From assembly GCA_017462605.1 (NCBI GenBank), contig JAFTQV010000075.1, forward strand, positions 1-50,913: DNA of 50,913 bases, written 5' to 3'. Source of the stretch: Clostridia bacterium. Lineage in GTDB: Bacteria > Bacillota > Clostridia > Oscillospirales > CAG-272. A program made the translations under genes and the position numbers. The notes below the pieces were generated by a model. It worked only from the letters and a program-made list of their open reading frames with translations, was not told the origin of the DNA and made no database searches. Of the stretch, positions 35,657 through 43,058 are shown in pieces; positions within the stretch are counted from its first letter, which is position 1, and every line of letters starts with the position of its first letter.

Positions 35657-35786
35657 GTCACCTTCGGTGACGTCGATATATTCACTTTCGCGAAATGCCT
35701 TCGCGAAAGATGAATTCGATATATCTCGCTTTGCTCGATTCGATATGCCTTTCTCACGAAAGGCTCGATATGTCACCTTTGGTGAC
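35657..35786. repeat. String of small hairpins alternating with a TCGATAT motif
   Basis: TCGATAT occurs at 35673, 35716, 35740 and 35765. The spacers are mostly perfect small palindromes: GTCACC-ttc-GGTGAC (35657-35671), CTTTCGCGAA-5-TTCGCGAAAG (35685-35709), GCCTTTC-tcac-GAAAGGC (35747-35764) and GTCACC-ttt-GGTGAC (35772-35786). The element at 35723-35738 pairs poorly. Stems differ in sequence while the joining motif is constant. This is not a CRISPR array. Confidence 0.75.
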
Positions 35787-35795
35787 GTGATATTT

Positions 35796-35913
35796 AAGCC
35801 TTCCCCAGTAGGGGAAGGGGGACCATCGAAGATGGTGGATGAGGTGTCAGACCCCGAGCGTGACCGAGTCGCAACGAGACAGGTGGCACACGAAGTGTGA
35901 CGGATGAGGTGTC
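35796..35913. repeat. REP-like palindromic element
   Basis: CCTTCCCC-agta-GGGGAAGG (35799-35818) is followed by GGGACC, ACCATC-gaa-GATGGT (35822-35836) and GGATGAGGTGTC. A second hairpin CACAC-gaa-GTGTG (35887-35899) is again followed by GGATGAGGTGTC (35902-35913). The first part matches the reverse complement of 41989-42033. Confidence 0.75.
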
Positions 35914-35921
35914 TTTGCAAT

Positions 35922-35975
35922 CTCGCCCGGATCCTTCGCTTCGCTCGAGGATGACACCTAAAGTTGTCGGGCGAG
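35922..35975. repeat. Short terminal-inverted-repeat element, copy A
   Basis: CTCGCCC (35922-35928) and GGGCGAG (35969-35975) bound a 54-bp unit with the internal palindrome GATCCTTCGCTTCGCTCGAG and the segment GGATGACACCT. The same ends and internal sequence recur at 42068-42178. No coding capacity. Confidence 0.7.
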
Positions 35976-36032
35976 GCTTGCCGAGTGCAAACGGAAGTTT
36001 GCAAAAATGCAAGCTTAGTTGAAGCTGAAGCT

Positions 36033-36842
36033 TCAAACCAAAGCAGTCTTTTTAAGAACTGCGCAGCTTGCAAAGCCGAGGCCGAGCGCAAATATCACAC
36101 CGCCGACAAGGCAAAGAATGACGTTGATAGGAGTCGAGCCGAGAGGCGTTATCATTGATACCATCATAAAGAGAAGCATTCCGCCGCCGAGAGAGGCGCA
36201 TATGGAAAGCCATGCTCTCGCTTTTGCCGCAACGCTGATAAGGGTGAATATCGAAACGAAAACGAGCATAAGGAATATCTTAGCGAGCATACACATAACG
36301 ATATTGCCCGCGTTCAGCCCGTGAAGGTCAAAGGAGAGCGAGGATACCGCGCCGCCGATAAGCGAGCCGAGGAAATACGCGATAAGCATAAGAGCGCCCG
36401 CGGCGAAGCCCACGAGGGTCTTCGAAATAACGTAGTCCTCTTTTCTTGAGCGGACGGCAAAAAGGTTCTTGGAGTAACCGCTTCTGAAATCATCCGAGAT
36501 AAAGAGGCAAACGAATACCGCCACCGCCATAAACATCATATTTATATTGCACATAGCGAAAACGTCCATACCGCCCATAGCCTCGCCGCCGGGGAGAGTG
36601 CCGAGGTTCTGCCATGCATTCTCGGGGCCCTGCATTATCGTTACCGCGCCGGTCTCTGGGTTAACGCTTTCAGTTCCGTCCATCATCGCCATCATGACCG
36701 TCATAAGTACGGGCATAAAGAAGGACACTGCCAGCATTATATAGAAAAGCATGGATCTCTTCATTCTTCTGAAATCAACGCGAAGCATGCTGACTATTCT
36801 TTTTTTAGCACCGAATTTTTCAAAGCTTATTTTGTTTTCCAT
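36033..36842 (-). CDS. ABC-2 type membrane protein, second exporter of the pair
   Basis: The 269-residue permease has six hydrophobic helices. A large extracytoplasmic loop lies between helix 1 (about 32-52) and helix 2 (SVNPETGAVTIMQGPENAW...MGGMDVF). The cytoplasmic loop DDFRSGYSKNLFAVRSRKEDY precedes ISKTLVGF and is typical of bacitracin/lantibiotic-type exporters of the ABC-2 family. The start overlaps the ATPase stop by one base (TGATG). It is a diverged paralogue of 37761-38597, sharing SGY-K-LF, RKEDY and ISKT. The substrate is unknown; peptide antibiotics are a reasonable guess from family and context. Confidence 0.85.
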   Translation of the reverse strand: MENKISFEKFGAKKRIVSMLRVDFRRMKRSMLFYIMLAVSFFMPVLMTVMMAMMDGTESVNPETGAVTIMQGPENAWQNLGTLPGGEAMGGMDVFAMCNINMMFMAVAVFVCLFISDDFRSGYSKNLFAVRSRKEDYVISKTLVGFAAGALMLIAYFLGSLIGGAVSSLSFDLHGLNAGNIVMCMLAKIFLMLVFVSIFTLISVAAKARAWLSICASLGGGMLLFMMVSMITPLGSTPINVILCLVGGVIFALGLGFASCAVLKKTALV

Positions 36843-37744
36843 CAGTGCTTACCTCCGTTCATAAGATCTATATAGTATTCCTCAAGACCTATCTTATCCG
36901 TCATGATCTCCGAGACGGCAATGCCGTTCTCATAAAGATAGGTAACTATCTCTTCGGGCGTTGTCATATCGTAGACTCTTAAATAGCCTGCCTCGTCCTC
37001 TTCAACGCGCGCATACCTGCAGCCGAGAAGCAGCTTCGTCTTATTCATTTCCACGCTCTTTAGCGCAACGTAGGTGCGGCAGCTTCGGTCAAGCTCCTCT
37101 GCCGTCATTTCCGAGATCATTTTACCGCGGCGGATGATACCGTAATGAGTCGCGACCTTCTGAAGCTCGCCGAGAAGGTGGGAGGAGACGACGATAGTAC
37201 GAGTGCCGTCCTTGACGATATCGAGAAATACCTCGCGCATAATTCTCATACCGTCCGCATCAAGACCGTTGAGCGGCTCGTCGAGAACAAGAAGAGCGGG
37301 ATCTCCGAGAAGAGCCATTGCAATGCCGACTCTCTGCTTCATACCGAGCGAGCAGTTCTTGTATTTATTGCCCGCGGCTCCTTCCATACGGACGGTCTTA
37401 AGCACCTTGATCACCGCCTTCTCGGGCTCGGGAATGCTGAGGTTTGCCGCCTCAAGCATCATATTGTCCCAAACGGTGAGCCCACCGAAGCAGCCGGGAG
37501 CCTCGATAAGCACGCCGATCTTGCTCCTCACGTCAACGTCCGTATGATCCCTGCCGTATATCTTTATTGAGCCGCCGCTTTTCGGGATAAGACCCGTGAT
37601 CATTTTCTCGGTGGTCGATTTGCCCGATCCGTTCTCACCGATAAATCCGTATATCGCCCCCATGGGGACGGTCATATCAAGCCCCGAAACAGCCTGCTTC
37701 GCGCCGAAATTCTTGGAAAGATTTTTTATTTCTATTGCATTCAT
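36842..37744 (-). CDS. ABC transporter ATP-binding protein, second exporter of the pair
   Basis: The 300-residue ATPase of the bacitracin-transport (BcrA-like) class has Walker A GENGSGKST, Q-loop LIEAPGCFGGLTV, signature SLGMKQR, Walker B LLVLDEPLNGLD and switch VVSSHLLGE. A C-terminal extension (about 215-300) ends YYIDLMNGG. It has about half its residues identical to the ATPase at 38597-39499. GGAGG lies 9 nt before the ATG. It should energise the permease encoded immediately downstream. Confidence 0.92.
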   Translation of the reverse strand: MNAIEIKNLSKNFGAKQAVSGLDMTVPMGAIYGFIGENGSGKSTTEKMITGLIPKSGGSIKIYGRDHTDVDVRSKIGVLIEAPGCFGGLTVWDNMMLEAANLSIPEPEKAVIKVLKTVRMEGAAGNKYKNCSLGMKQRVGIAMALLGDPALLVLDEPLNGLDADGMRIMREVFLDIVKDGTRTIVVSSHLLGELQKVATHYGIIRRGKMISEMTAEELDRSCRTYVALKSVEMNKTKLLLGCRYARVEEDEAGYLRVYDMTTPEEIVTYLYENGIAVSEIMTDKIGLEEYYIDLMNGGKH

Positions 37745-37760
37745 TCCGCTTTACCTCCTA

Positions 37761-38597
37761 TCAGTATACGTCGCTCTTATAAAGTATATAGCTTCCGAGC
37801 GCATTGTAAATAAGCGTCCACGCAAGCGATACCAAAAGGCAGATGACGAGAGTTCCGATATTGCTCGTAAGGCAGGCATTTACCGAAGATCCGTAAAGAA
37901 ATATGTTCAAAAACGAGGCAGGAAGAGATAATCCTTCAACTATCGCGGCAGCGCCTATGATAAGAATTCCCGTTCCGAAAAAGAAGGATGACGCTATCGA
38001 AAGCCCGAAGTATCTTCTGAATATTACGTTTAAGAAGGTATAAAGGCTTGCCCAGCCGAGGCTCATGATCATCTTGCCCAGAATAGCGAGGATAAGCGAG
38101 CCTGCGTTCACCGAGGTCTCGTATCCCGAAAGCATACCGCCCACCGTTCCGCCTATCAGATAAGAGATGCACATAGAAGCCATGCTGAACGCCGAGACGA
38201 TAGTCTTAGAGATCATATAATCCTCTTTTTTGGCGTGGGTGGTGAAAAGCTGCTTGACGTATCCCGACTTATAATCGTGACCTATGAATATCGAGACCAT
38301 TATACCGCCGAAGATAAATACCATATTCATATTCGCGTAATCTGCGATAGTTCTGATAACGTAAAGAGGCTCTGTCGCGGCTATTATCTGCCAGACGTTG
38401 GAATATAGCGGCTCAGTGGGAGTCCCGTCGGGACCCGACATCATAGTCATCGCCGATACCATTGCGGGGATTATCGCCGCGATAGCAAGGAAAATATAGA
38501 AAAGCGGCGTGTGAAAAAGACGGTAAAAGTCCACTCCGAGCATTCCGCGAATTCGCTCCGCAAGGCTCGGGGATTCAAATTTAAGCTCCCTATTCAT
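37761..38597 (-). CDS. ABC-2 type membrane protein, first exporter of the pair
   Basis: The 278-residue permease has six hydrophobic helices (first near 35-55). An outer loop (MSGPDGTPTEPLYSNVWQII) and the cytoplasmic motif DYKSGYVKQLFTTHAKKEDYMISKT are present. Start at ATG 38595-38597 is preferred over the GTG at 38600 because GGAGG lies 7 nt upstream. It overlaps the ATPase stop by one base. It pairs with the ATPase at 38597-39499 and is a paralogue of the 36033-36842 permease, so the locus arose by duplication of an ATPase-permease pair. Confidence 0.85.
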   Translation of the reverse strand: MNRELKFESPSLAERIRGMLGVDFYRLFHTPLFYIFLAIAAIIPAMVSAMTMMSGPDGTPTEPLYSNVWQIIAATEPLYVIRTIADYANMNMVFIFGGIMVSIFIGHDYKSGYVKQLFTTHAKKEDYMISKTIVSAFSMASMCISYLIGGTVGGMLSGYETSVNAGSLILAILGKMIMSLGWASLYTFLNVIFRRYFGLSIASSFFFGTGILIIGAAAIVEGLSLPASFLNIFLYGSSVNACLTSNIGTLVICLLVSLAWTLIYNALGSYILYKSDVY

Positions 38598-39499
38598 CAC
38601 TCTTCCTCCTTTTTAGACATAAGCTCGATATAATATTCTTCAAGACCTATCTTGTTTTTTCTTATCTCGCGCACAGCCTGCCCGCGCTCCATAAGAAATG
38701 CGGTTATCTCGGCGGGATCGGCTACGTCGTACACTCTTATGTATCCGTCCTCTTCTCTGACCGTCCCGTACTTTTCCGAAAGTGCCGAAAGGGCGCTCTT
38801 CATATCCCCGGTTTTAAGCGAGACGAAGACCTGCGCTCTTGAATCCATCTCCTCTGCGGAAAGCTCCATCACCATTTTTCCCCGGCGTATTATTCCGTAA
38901 TGAGTAGCGATCTTTTCAAGCTCGCCGAGAATATGCGAGGAGATAAGAACGGTGCAGCCGTACTTCTCGGTTATATCAAGGAGTATCTCTCTCATAATGC
39001 GCATACCGTCCGTATCAAGACCGTTGATCGGCTCGTCAAGAATAAGGAGAGCAGGGTCTCCGAGAAGAGCCATGGCAATACCTATTCTCTGTTTCATACC
39101 GAGCGAGCAGCTCTTGAATTTAAGATCTGCGTTATCCTCCATACGGACTATCTCAAGCACTCGCCTTATTTCCTCATCGTAGTTTTCAATGCCGAGATTT
39201 ATAGTCTGCATACGAAGGTTCTGATAGACGCTTGAATTAGGGAAGCAGCCCGCGTTCTCAATAAGCGCTCCGACTCTGACTCGCACGCCGGGATCGGTAT
39301 GCTCCCTATCAAAAAGGGTTACCTCGCCCTCGTCTCTAACAAGGTGGCCGCATATAAGCTTCATCGTGGTAGATTTACCCGAGCCGTTCTCACCGATAAA
39401 TCCGTAGATCGCCCCTTGGGGAACGGTCATATTAAGATGATCAACGGCGTACATACCGCGAAAGCTCTTCGAAAGGTTTCTGATCTCAATAGCGTTCAT
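38597..39499 (-). CDS. ABC transporter ATP-binding protein, first exporter of the pair
   Basis: The 300-residue BcrA-class ATPase has Walker A GENGSGKSTT, Q-loop LIENAGCFPNSSV, signature SLGMKQR, Walker B LLILDEPINGLD and switch VLISSHILGE. Its C-terminal tail ends YYIELMSKKEEE. GGAG stands just before the ATG, 11 nt after the stop of the small YSAKE-type protein. The second ATPase in the operon is its duplicate. Confidence 0.92.
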   Translation of the reverse strand: MNAIEIRNLSKSFRGMYAVDHLNMTVPQGAIYGFIGENGSGKSTTMKLICGHLVRDEGEVTLFDREHTDPGVRVRVGALIENAGCFPNSSVYQNLRMQTINLGIENYDEEIRRVLEIVRMEDNADLKFKSCSLGMKQRIGIAMALLGDPALLILDEPINGLDTDGMRIMREILLDITEKYGCTVLISSHILGELEKIATHYGIIRRGKMVMELSAEEMDSRAQVFVSLKTGDMKSALSALSEKYGTVREEDGYIRVYDVADPAEITAFLMERGQAVREIRKNKIGLEEYYIELMSKKEEE

Positions 39500-39510
39500 T
39501 TTGTCTCCTT

Positions 39511-39900
39511 TTATTTACATATACTCTCGCTGAGAGCAAGTATTCTTTCGCTGTACTTTGCTCGGCGCTGCTTAATAATAGAATTGTATATCGGATAATT
39601 CACAAGCGCCATTATCATTCCGACAATTCCGATTATAATACCGGGCACAAGAGGCGCATTCATGCCGATGATCTCTCCGATCTCGGTCATAATAAGGCTC
39701 ATTCCCGCGCCCATAATTATCGCGCTGATGCTTCCGAAAACGAATGCGAATATATTCGCGGGCCTCGATACCGCCGCATCGAGCCTCTTCAAGGTCTCGA
39801 GCTTGCTTTCTTCCTTCGGAAGATATTTTCTTCTGATGCTTTCGGCTTCCTCATTCTCCTTAGCCGAATACTTATAAGTAAAAGTTTCGTTTTTTTCCAT
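39511..39900 (-). CDS. Small two-TM membrane protein of the YSAKE type, first gene of the ABC operon
   Basis: The 129-residue protein begins MEKNETFTYKYSAKENEEAE, then PKEESKLETLKRLD. It has two hydrophobic helices (about 50-72 and 82-104) and a basic tail (YNSIIKQRRAKYSERI). It is the clear paralogue of 32423-32824, which closes the two-component operon. The two copies thus bracket the regulatory and export genes. No motif reveals a function. A role as a small regulator of the kinase or the exporter is possible but unproven. Confidence 0.8.
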   Translation of the reverse strand: MEKNETFTYKYSAKENEEAESIRRKYLPKEESKLETLKRLDAAVSRPANIFAFVFGSISAIIMGAGMSLIMTEIGEIIGMNAPLVPGIIIGIVGMIMALVNYPIYNSIIKQRRAKYSERILALSESICK

Positions 39901-39930
39901 TTTCTTTCCCTTTCTTCGTTTTACGGCGTT

Positions 39931-39936
39931 ATTATA
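39931..39936 (-). promoter_or_regulatory. -10 element of the ABC exporter operon
   Basis: Perfect TATAAT on minus without a recognisable -35 at the right distance. The tandem repeat at 39964-39985 lies at about -40 to -61 relative to the expected start, as for an activator-dependent promoter. Confidence 0.65.
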
Positions 39937-39963
39937 GCTCTTTCTTTTTTGCGTTTTGCTTCT

Positions 39964-39985
39964 GAAATGTTAAAGAAATGTTATA
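39964..39985. promoter_or_regulatory. Tandem 11-bp response-regulator box before the ABC operon
   Basis: GAAATGTTAAA (39964-39974) and GAAATGTTATA (39975-39985) are direct repeats with an exact 11-bp period. This is the geometry used by OmpR/PhoB-family dimers and resembles Bacillus PhoP-type TTAACA boxes on the other strand. The same AAATGTTAAA is upstream of the response regulator gene. Confidence 0.65.
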
Positions 39986-40019
39986 AAAACCTTTTTCTCA
40001 AATTTTTTGCAAAGAGAAA

Positions 40020-40051
40020 ATCCGCCTCGGCATTTTTAAACCGAAGCGGAT
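40020..40051 (-). terminator. Terminator of the serpin-lipoprotein operon
   Basis: An 11-bp stem (40020-40030 with 40041-40051) with one U-G pair on minus (a mismatch on plus) is followed on minus by TTTCTCTTT. It lies 28 nt after the lipoprotein stop. Confidence 0.7.
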
Positions 40052-40079
40052 CCTTCCTTATTTATTATATACTCAACCC

Positions 40080-40517
40080 TCACGAGATCTTAAACTCTAT
40101 CCACACGTCGCCGTGAAGGACTTCATCTCCGCGGTGCAGATGATAATAGCTCTTAAGCCTATAAGTACCTACGCGCGAGGTATCAAACCAAGCTGTGGTA
40201 TAGGTTTTATCGCTATGCGAATTTGGAGCTACCGAATAGGCTATTTCGATAAACGAGACGTCCGCGGCGGTTATATCCACCCATTCCGAGCCGCGCTTAT
40301 ACTCCATATCATAGTACGCGTAATAGGTCAGCTCTGACGAGGTGTTATTATGCCATCTTACGTTTAAGATACTGTCTTTTCCGTCATTTTCAACCGATAA
40401 TATTTCAAGATAAACTCCGCTATGGTCAGAGTAGCTCTCACCTGAGGTATCAACAGTATGCACGCAGGACGTGAGAAATACGGCGAGGAGGATAATTACC
40501 CCAAAAAGTCTTTTCAT
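40080..40517 (-). CDS. Small lipoprotein with Ig-like fold
   Basis: The 145-residue lipoprotein (lipobox LTSC, Cys18) has one beta-sandwich domain (residues about 35-143; ILNVRWHNNTSSELTYY, then GTYRLKSYYHLHRGDEVL). This resembles the bacterial Ig-like domains found in small Clostridia lipoproteins; the exact family was not checked. The ATG lies 3 nt after the serpin stop, and GAGG within the serpin's last codons serves it, so the two are translated together. It is exported with the serpin; a functional link is only suggested by this coupling. Confidence 0.75.
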   Translation of the reverse strand: MKRLFGVIILLAVFLTSCVHTVDTSGESYSDHSGVYLEILSVENDGKDSILNVRWHNNTSSELTYYAYYDMEYKRGSEWVDITAADVSFIEIAYSVAPNSHSDKTYTTAWFDTSRVGTYRLKSYYHLHRGDEVLHGDVWIEFKIS

Positions 40518-40520
40518 ATT

Positions 40521-41783
40521 TTAAACCTCATTGACCGTTCCTATAAAAAACGGTATATTGCTCTTCGTATCTATAAGCATAAAGGCAAAGGGTCGGTCAA
40601 GATAAACTCTCTTCGGCTCTTCGATATTGTCTGCCGCGCCGTCCAGCATCTCAACAACAGTTGCCGCGCCTGCCCTCGTTCCCTTTTCGCCAACCGAAAT
40701 AAACGTCTTATGAAGCACCCTTGATATGACTATATTTCTTTCATCGGCATCCGCCCCCTCGAGAGTACCGAGGCGCGAAAAATCGGCAGAGTAAAGATCA
40801 AAGGCAGAGGGCATTCCCATTTTCTTAAGCGCATCCGAAAGCTCCGCGGAATATCCGTACTCAAACTTCGGTATCGCCGCCTTGACGGGATATCCGCCTC
40901 TTTTTGAAAGAAGCTCCGAAAGCTCCTCTCCGCTAAGCGAGGCTATAAGCTCCTCGGGAGAAGTACCCTCGTTTGGCAGCATAGCAACGAAGGCGTATTT
41001 TCCTCCCTTATAAAGCTTCGTAAAGCCCGTCATATTACCGTTTTCAATATATCCGCCCTCATCCGAATACATAAATTCGGCGCGAGTCTCGCTGCCGTCC
41101 GCTTTATGGAAATCTCCGTCTCTTACCTCTGTATTTTCATAGATCTTATTCCATTCGGCATCAAAATAAAGCGCGTTGACAAGATACATTATCACATCCT
41201 TCGGAATATCGTCAAGTACCTTTGGGATAAGCCCCTCGGTCTCCTTCTTTATCCAGTTATTTATATCATTAAGAGTCGATCTGTCAAAGGGCGCTCTGTA
41301 AATATCCGCTCCGTAATAGTCTGCGTTCTTTTGCAAGAAATCTTCATTTACGGTAAATCTCGCATTTCCGTTTACCCATATCGAATTGGCTAACGAGAGC
41401 TTATACTTTTCCGCGCTTGGTAAGGAATTCATATACGAATAAAGGTAAAGGTTAAGAGAGTCGATCGATACGCCGAATACCTCTTCCATTTCCGCCCTTG
41501 TCTCTTTATCCGCTCCGTTTGCCGTCATGGCGAGAGCGAATAGAACCGATATCGGCGAGATCGCTTTATTTCCATCCTCTTCGCCCGAAGCAGAATAAAG
41601 CCTTAAGGCAAAATCCGAGATCTCGGCGGAAAGCTGTGATACGTCGGGCGCGTTTTCAACCGCCCTCGGCGATACCCCCTCCATCATATCCTCTGCCGAT
41701 ATACGAGTCGCGCAGGATGAAAGATTTAACGCTATCGATAAAAGCAGGATAGCCGAGATCAATGCAGTCAACGATCTTTTCAT
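40521..41783 (-). CDS. Serpin-family protease inhibitor, lipoprotein
   Basis: The 420-residue protein has a lipobox (LSSC, Cys24) and a complete serpin fold. Family signs are ISPISVLFALAMTANGA near residue 75, NALYFDAEWNKIY, and the C-terminal block RPFAFMLIDTKSNIPFFIGTV. The reactive-centre loop reads GEKGTRAGAATVVEMLDGA. Its hinge has Thr and small residues at P14-P9, as in inhibitory serpins. The loop is about five residues longer than in alpha-1-antitrypsin, so the P1 residue cannot be fixed (candidates are between Gly and Ile of GAADNI). It would trap serine or cysteine proteases at the cell surface, perhaps host proteases or the cell's own subtilase. Start has AAGGAG. Confidence 0.92.
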   Translation of the reverse strand: MKRSLTALISAILLLSIALNLSSCATRISAEDMMEGVSPRAVENAPDVSQLSAEISDFALRLYSASGEEDGNKAISPISVLFALAMTANGADKETRAEMEEVFGVSIDSLNLYLYSYMNSLPSAEKYKLSLANSIWVNGNARFTVNEDFLQKNADYYGADIYRAPFDRSTLNDINNWIKKETEGLIPKVLDDIPKDVIMYLVNALYFDAEWNKIYENTEVRDGDFHKADGSETRAEFMYSDEGGYIENGNMTGFTKLYKGGKYAFVAMLPNEGTSPEELIASLSGEELSELLSKRGGYPVKAAIPKFEYGYSAELSDALKKMGMPSAFDLYSADFSRLGTLEGADADERNIVISRVLHKTFISVGEKGTRAGAATVVEMLDGAADNIEEPKRVYLDRPFAFMLIDTKSNIPFFIGTVNEV

Positions 41784-41834
41784 AAGTAATATCTCCTTTC
41801 GGGAATAGATTTTGCTATTCGCTTATAGCCGAAA

Positions 41835-41863
41835 ATTAAAGAGCTTGATTATTTTCTCTTCAA
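41835..41863 (-). promoter_or_regulatory. Possible promoter of the serpin operon
   Basis: TTGAAG (41858-41863), 17-nt spacer, TTTAAT (41835-41840), 51 nt before the ATG. The match is moderate. Confidence 0.4.
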
Positions 41864-41988
41864 CTATAATACCGATATTTTTCCGTTGGGGTTTCATTTT
41901 TTTTAAATTTTCCGAAAATAATGCTCGGGATAAGCAAAAAAGGGAGACAGAGCCGAAATGTGACCGAGTCTGTAAACAAAGCCAACTA

Positions 41989-42033
41989 CTCATCCACCGC
42001 AAGCGGTCCCCCTTCCCTCACAAGGGAAGGCTC
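41989..42033. repeat. REP-like element, inverted relative to 35796-35848
   Basis: CTCATCC, then ACCGC-aa-GCGGT, then CCCCC and CCTTCCC-6-GGGAAGG. Its reverse complement keeps the order and the constant parts of the 35796-35848 element, while the hairpin stems differ. Confidence 0.7.
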
Positions 42034-42067
42034 AAAAACTGCCGAAGGCGGTGAGGGATTGTTAACC

Positions 42068-42178
42068 CTCGCCCAGATCCTTCGCGGCGGGGTTTTTCTC
42101 GTTGTCATTCTCGAGCGAAGCGAAGAATCCCGAGAAAAACACCTTGCTCGAGGATGACACCTGAAGGCGTCGGGCGAG
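42068..42178. repeat. Terminal-inverted-repeat element, copy B, with nested inverted insertion
   Basis: The ends CTCGCCC (42068-42074) and GGGCGAG (42172-42178) match copy A. The interior has an extra palindromic block (GTTTTTCTCG...CGAGAAAAAC). The centre of that block, read in reverse complement, resembles the same GATCCTTCGCTTCGCTCGAG-type core. This suggests one element landed inside another in opposite orientation. The 41784-42284 gap holds only these repeats, a promoter and a terminator. Confidence 0.65.
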
Positions 42179-42220
42179 GCTTGCCGAGCGAAAATAACTC
42201 TTTCAGTCATCTGTGGCGAC

Positions 42221-42258
42221 AAAAAAGCGATAATGCAACTAATAGTTAGCATTATCGC
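42221..42258 (-). terminator. Intrinsic terminator of the 42285-42860 gene
   Basis: Perfect 10-bp stem GCGATAATGC (42227-42236 with 42249-42258), 12-nt loop, then six T on minus. It lies 26 nt after the stop codon. Confidence 0.9.
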
Positions 42259-42284
42259 CGTGTTTCTTATGTAATCGGTCGGAT

Positions 42285-42860
42285 TTAGATAATGATCTTT
42301 TTGAATAAAAGCTTTATCTCTGTTACCTCATTTTTGATATCGGTGCTGAGCGCGACCGTATCGTTCTCATAGCTGAAGCCGCTCTTTTCGATACCCTCGA
42401 GAGCCTCATCGGGAGCGGTGAAATACTTCGCTATGCGCTTTGCGGTCTTGACACCGCCGAGCGCCTTTTCTCTGAAAAGGCATATCTCTCTGAAGCTTGA
42501 GTCCTCAGCCTTCATCCAATCAAACGCGGGGATCTCGGGGTTGCCGCCCCAAAGCTCGAGCTTCATATGTCCGCTGCCCGAGAGCTTGATCAGCAGGAAA
42601 GAGTTTTCCTTGATAAATTCGCTGTCCTTCGAGGAGAAAGGACCTATGGCGCGGATCTGCTCGTTATTCAGCGAGACCATTCTGAAGAAAAAGAGGAATA
42701 TCATTATCGCCGCTGCAACGCTCATGATCATAAGCGGGAGCAGAGTGAATTTATTCTCGGATTTCGAGGTGCTGTAAAGCGCGAATGCAAAGAGAGCCAG
42801 AGGGGGTATCTCGGTCAGATAGATCCATAGCTTTGTGCAAAAAAAGTACATTGTTTTCAT
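42285..42860 (-). CDS. Two-TM membrane protein with cytosolic domain, function unknown
   Basis: The 191-residue protein has two hydrophobic helices (about 11-30 and 38-60) and a C-terminal soluble domain (IRAIGPFSSKDSEFIKENSF, then LIKLSGSGHMKLELWGGNP). The domain is probably beta-rich. Start at ATG 42858-42860 is preferred because AAGGA lies 7 nt before it; the frame is open to 42902. It has its own promoter and terminator, so it is monocistronic. I do not recognise the family. Confidence 0.72.
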   Translation of the reverse strand: MKTMYFFCTKLWIYLTEIPPLALFAFALYSTSKSENKFTLLPLMIMSVAAAIMIFLFFFRMVSLNNEQIRAIGPFSSKDSEFIKENSFLLIKLSGSGHMKLELWGGNPEIPAFDWMKAEDSSFREICLFREKALGGVKTAKRIAKYFTAPDEALEGIEKSGFSYENDTVALSTDIKNEVTEIKLLFKKIII

Positions 42861-42892
42861 AAGCTTATCCTTTTTACGTTTTAAACGACTAT

Positions 42893-42921
42893 ATTTTATC
42901 ATAAGTAAAGCCGTTTTGCAA
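42893..42921 (-). promoter_or_regulatory. Promoter of the 42285-42860 gene
   Basis: TTGCAA (42916-42921), 17-nt spacer, TAAAAT (42893-42898) with a TG extension, 32 nt before the ATG. Confidence 0.7.
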
Positions 42922-42998
42922 CAAAAAATTGCAAATTAGATGAATATAAATGTAAATTTTATTTCAAAGATACCGCGCAAAAATATCTAAAATATTTA

Positions 42999-43027
42999 TT
43001 GCTTTTTCATTCTCTATATGTTAAAAT
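42999..43027 (+). promoter_or_regulatory. Probable promoter of the SGNH-met gene cluster
   Basis: TTGCTT (42999-43004), 17-nt spacer, TAAAAT (43022-43027), 31 nt before the ATG. Confidence 0.55.
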
Positions 43028-43058
43028 ATATTTATATGATGAAATGCGGAGTAAGATC

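Noticed and set aside
35657..35786. CRISPR array
   Set aside because: The constant unit is only 7-8 bp, the spacers are self-complementary and of unequal length, and no cas gene is near.
35654..36091. 145-codon open frame on the minus strand
   Set aside because: It consists of the repeat elements at 35.66-35.98 kb. The translation is low-complexity and changes character at each repeat boundary.
41986..42252. 88-codon open frame on the minus strand
   Set aside because: It translates the second repeat cluster and includes the terminator hairpin; no ribosome binding site.
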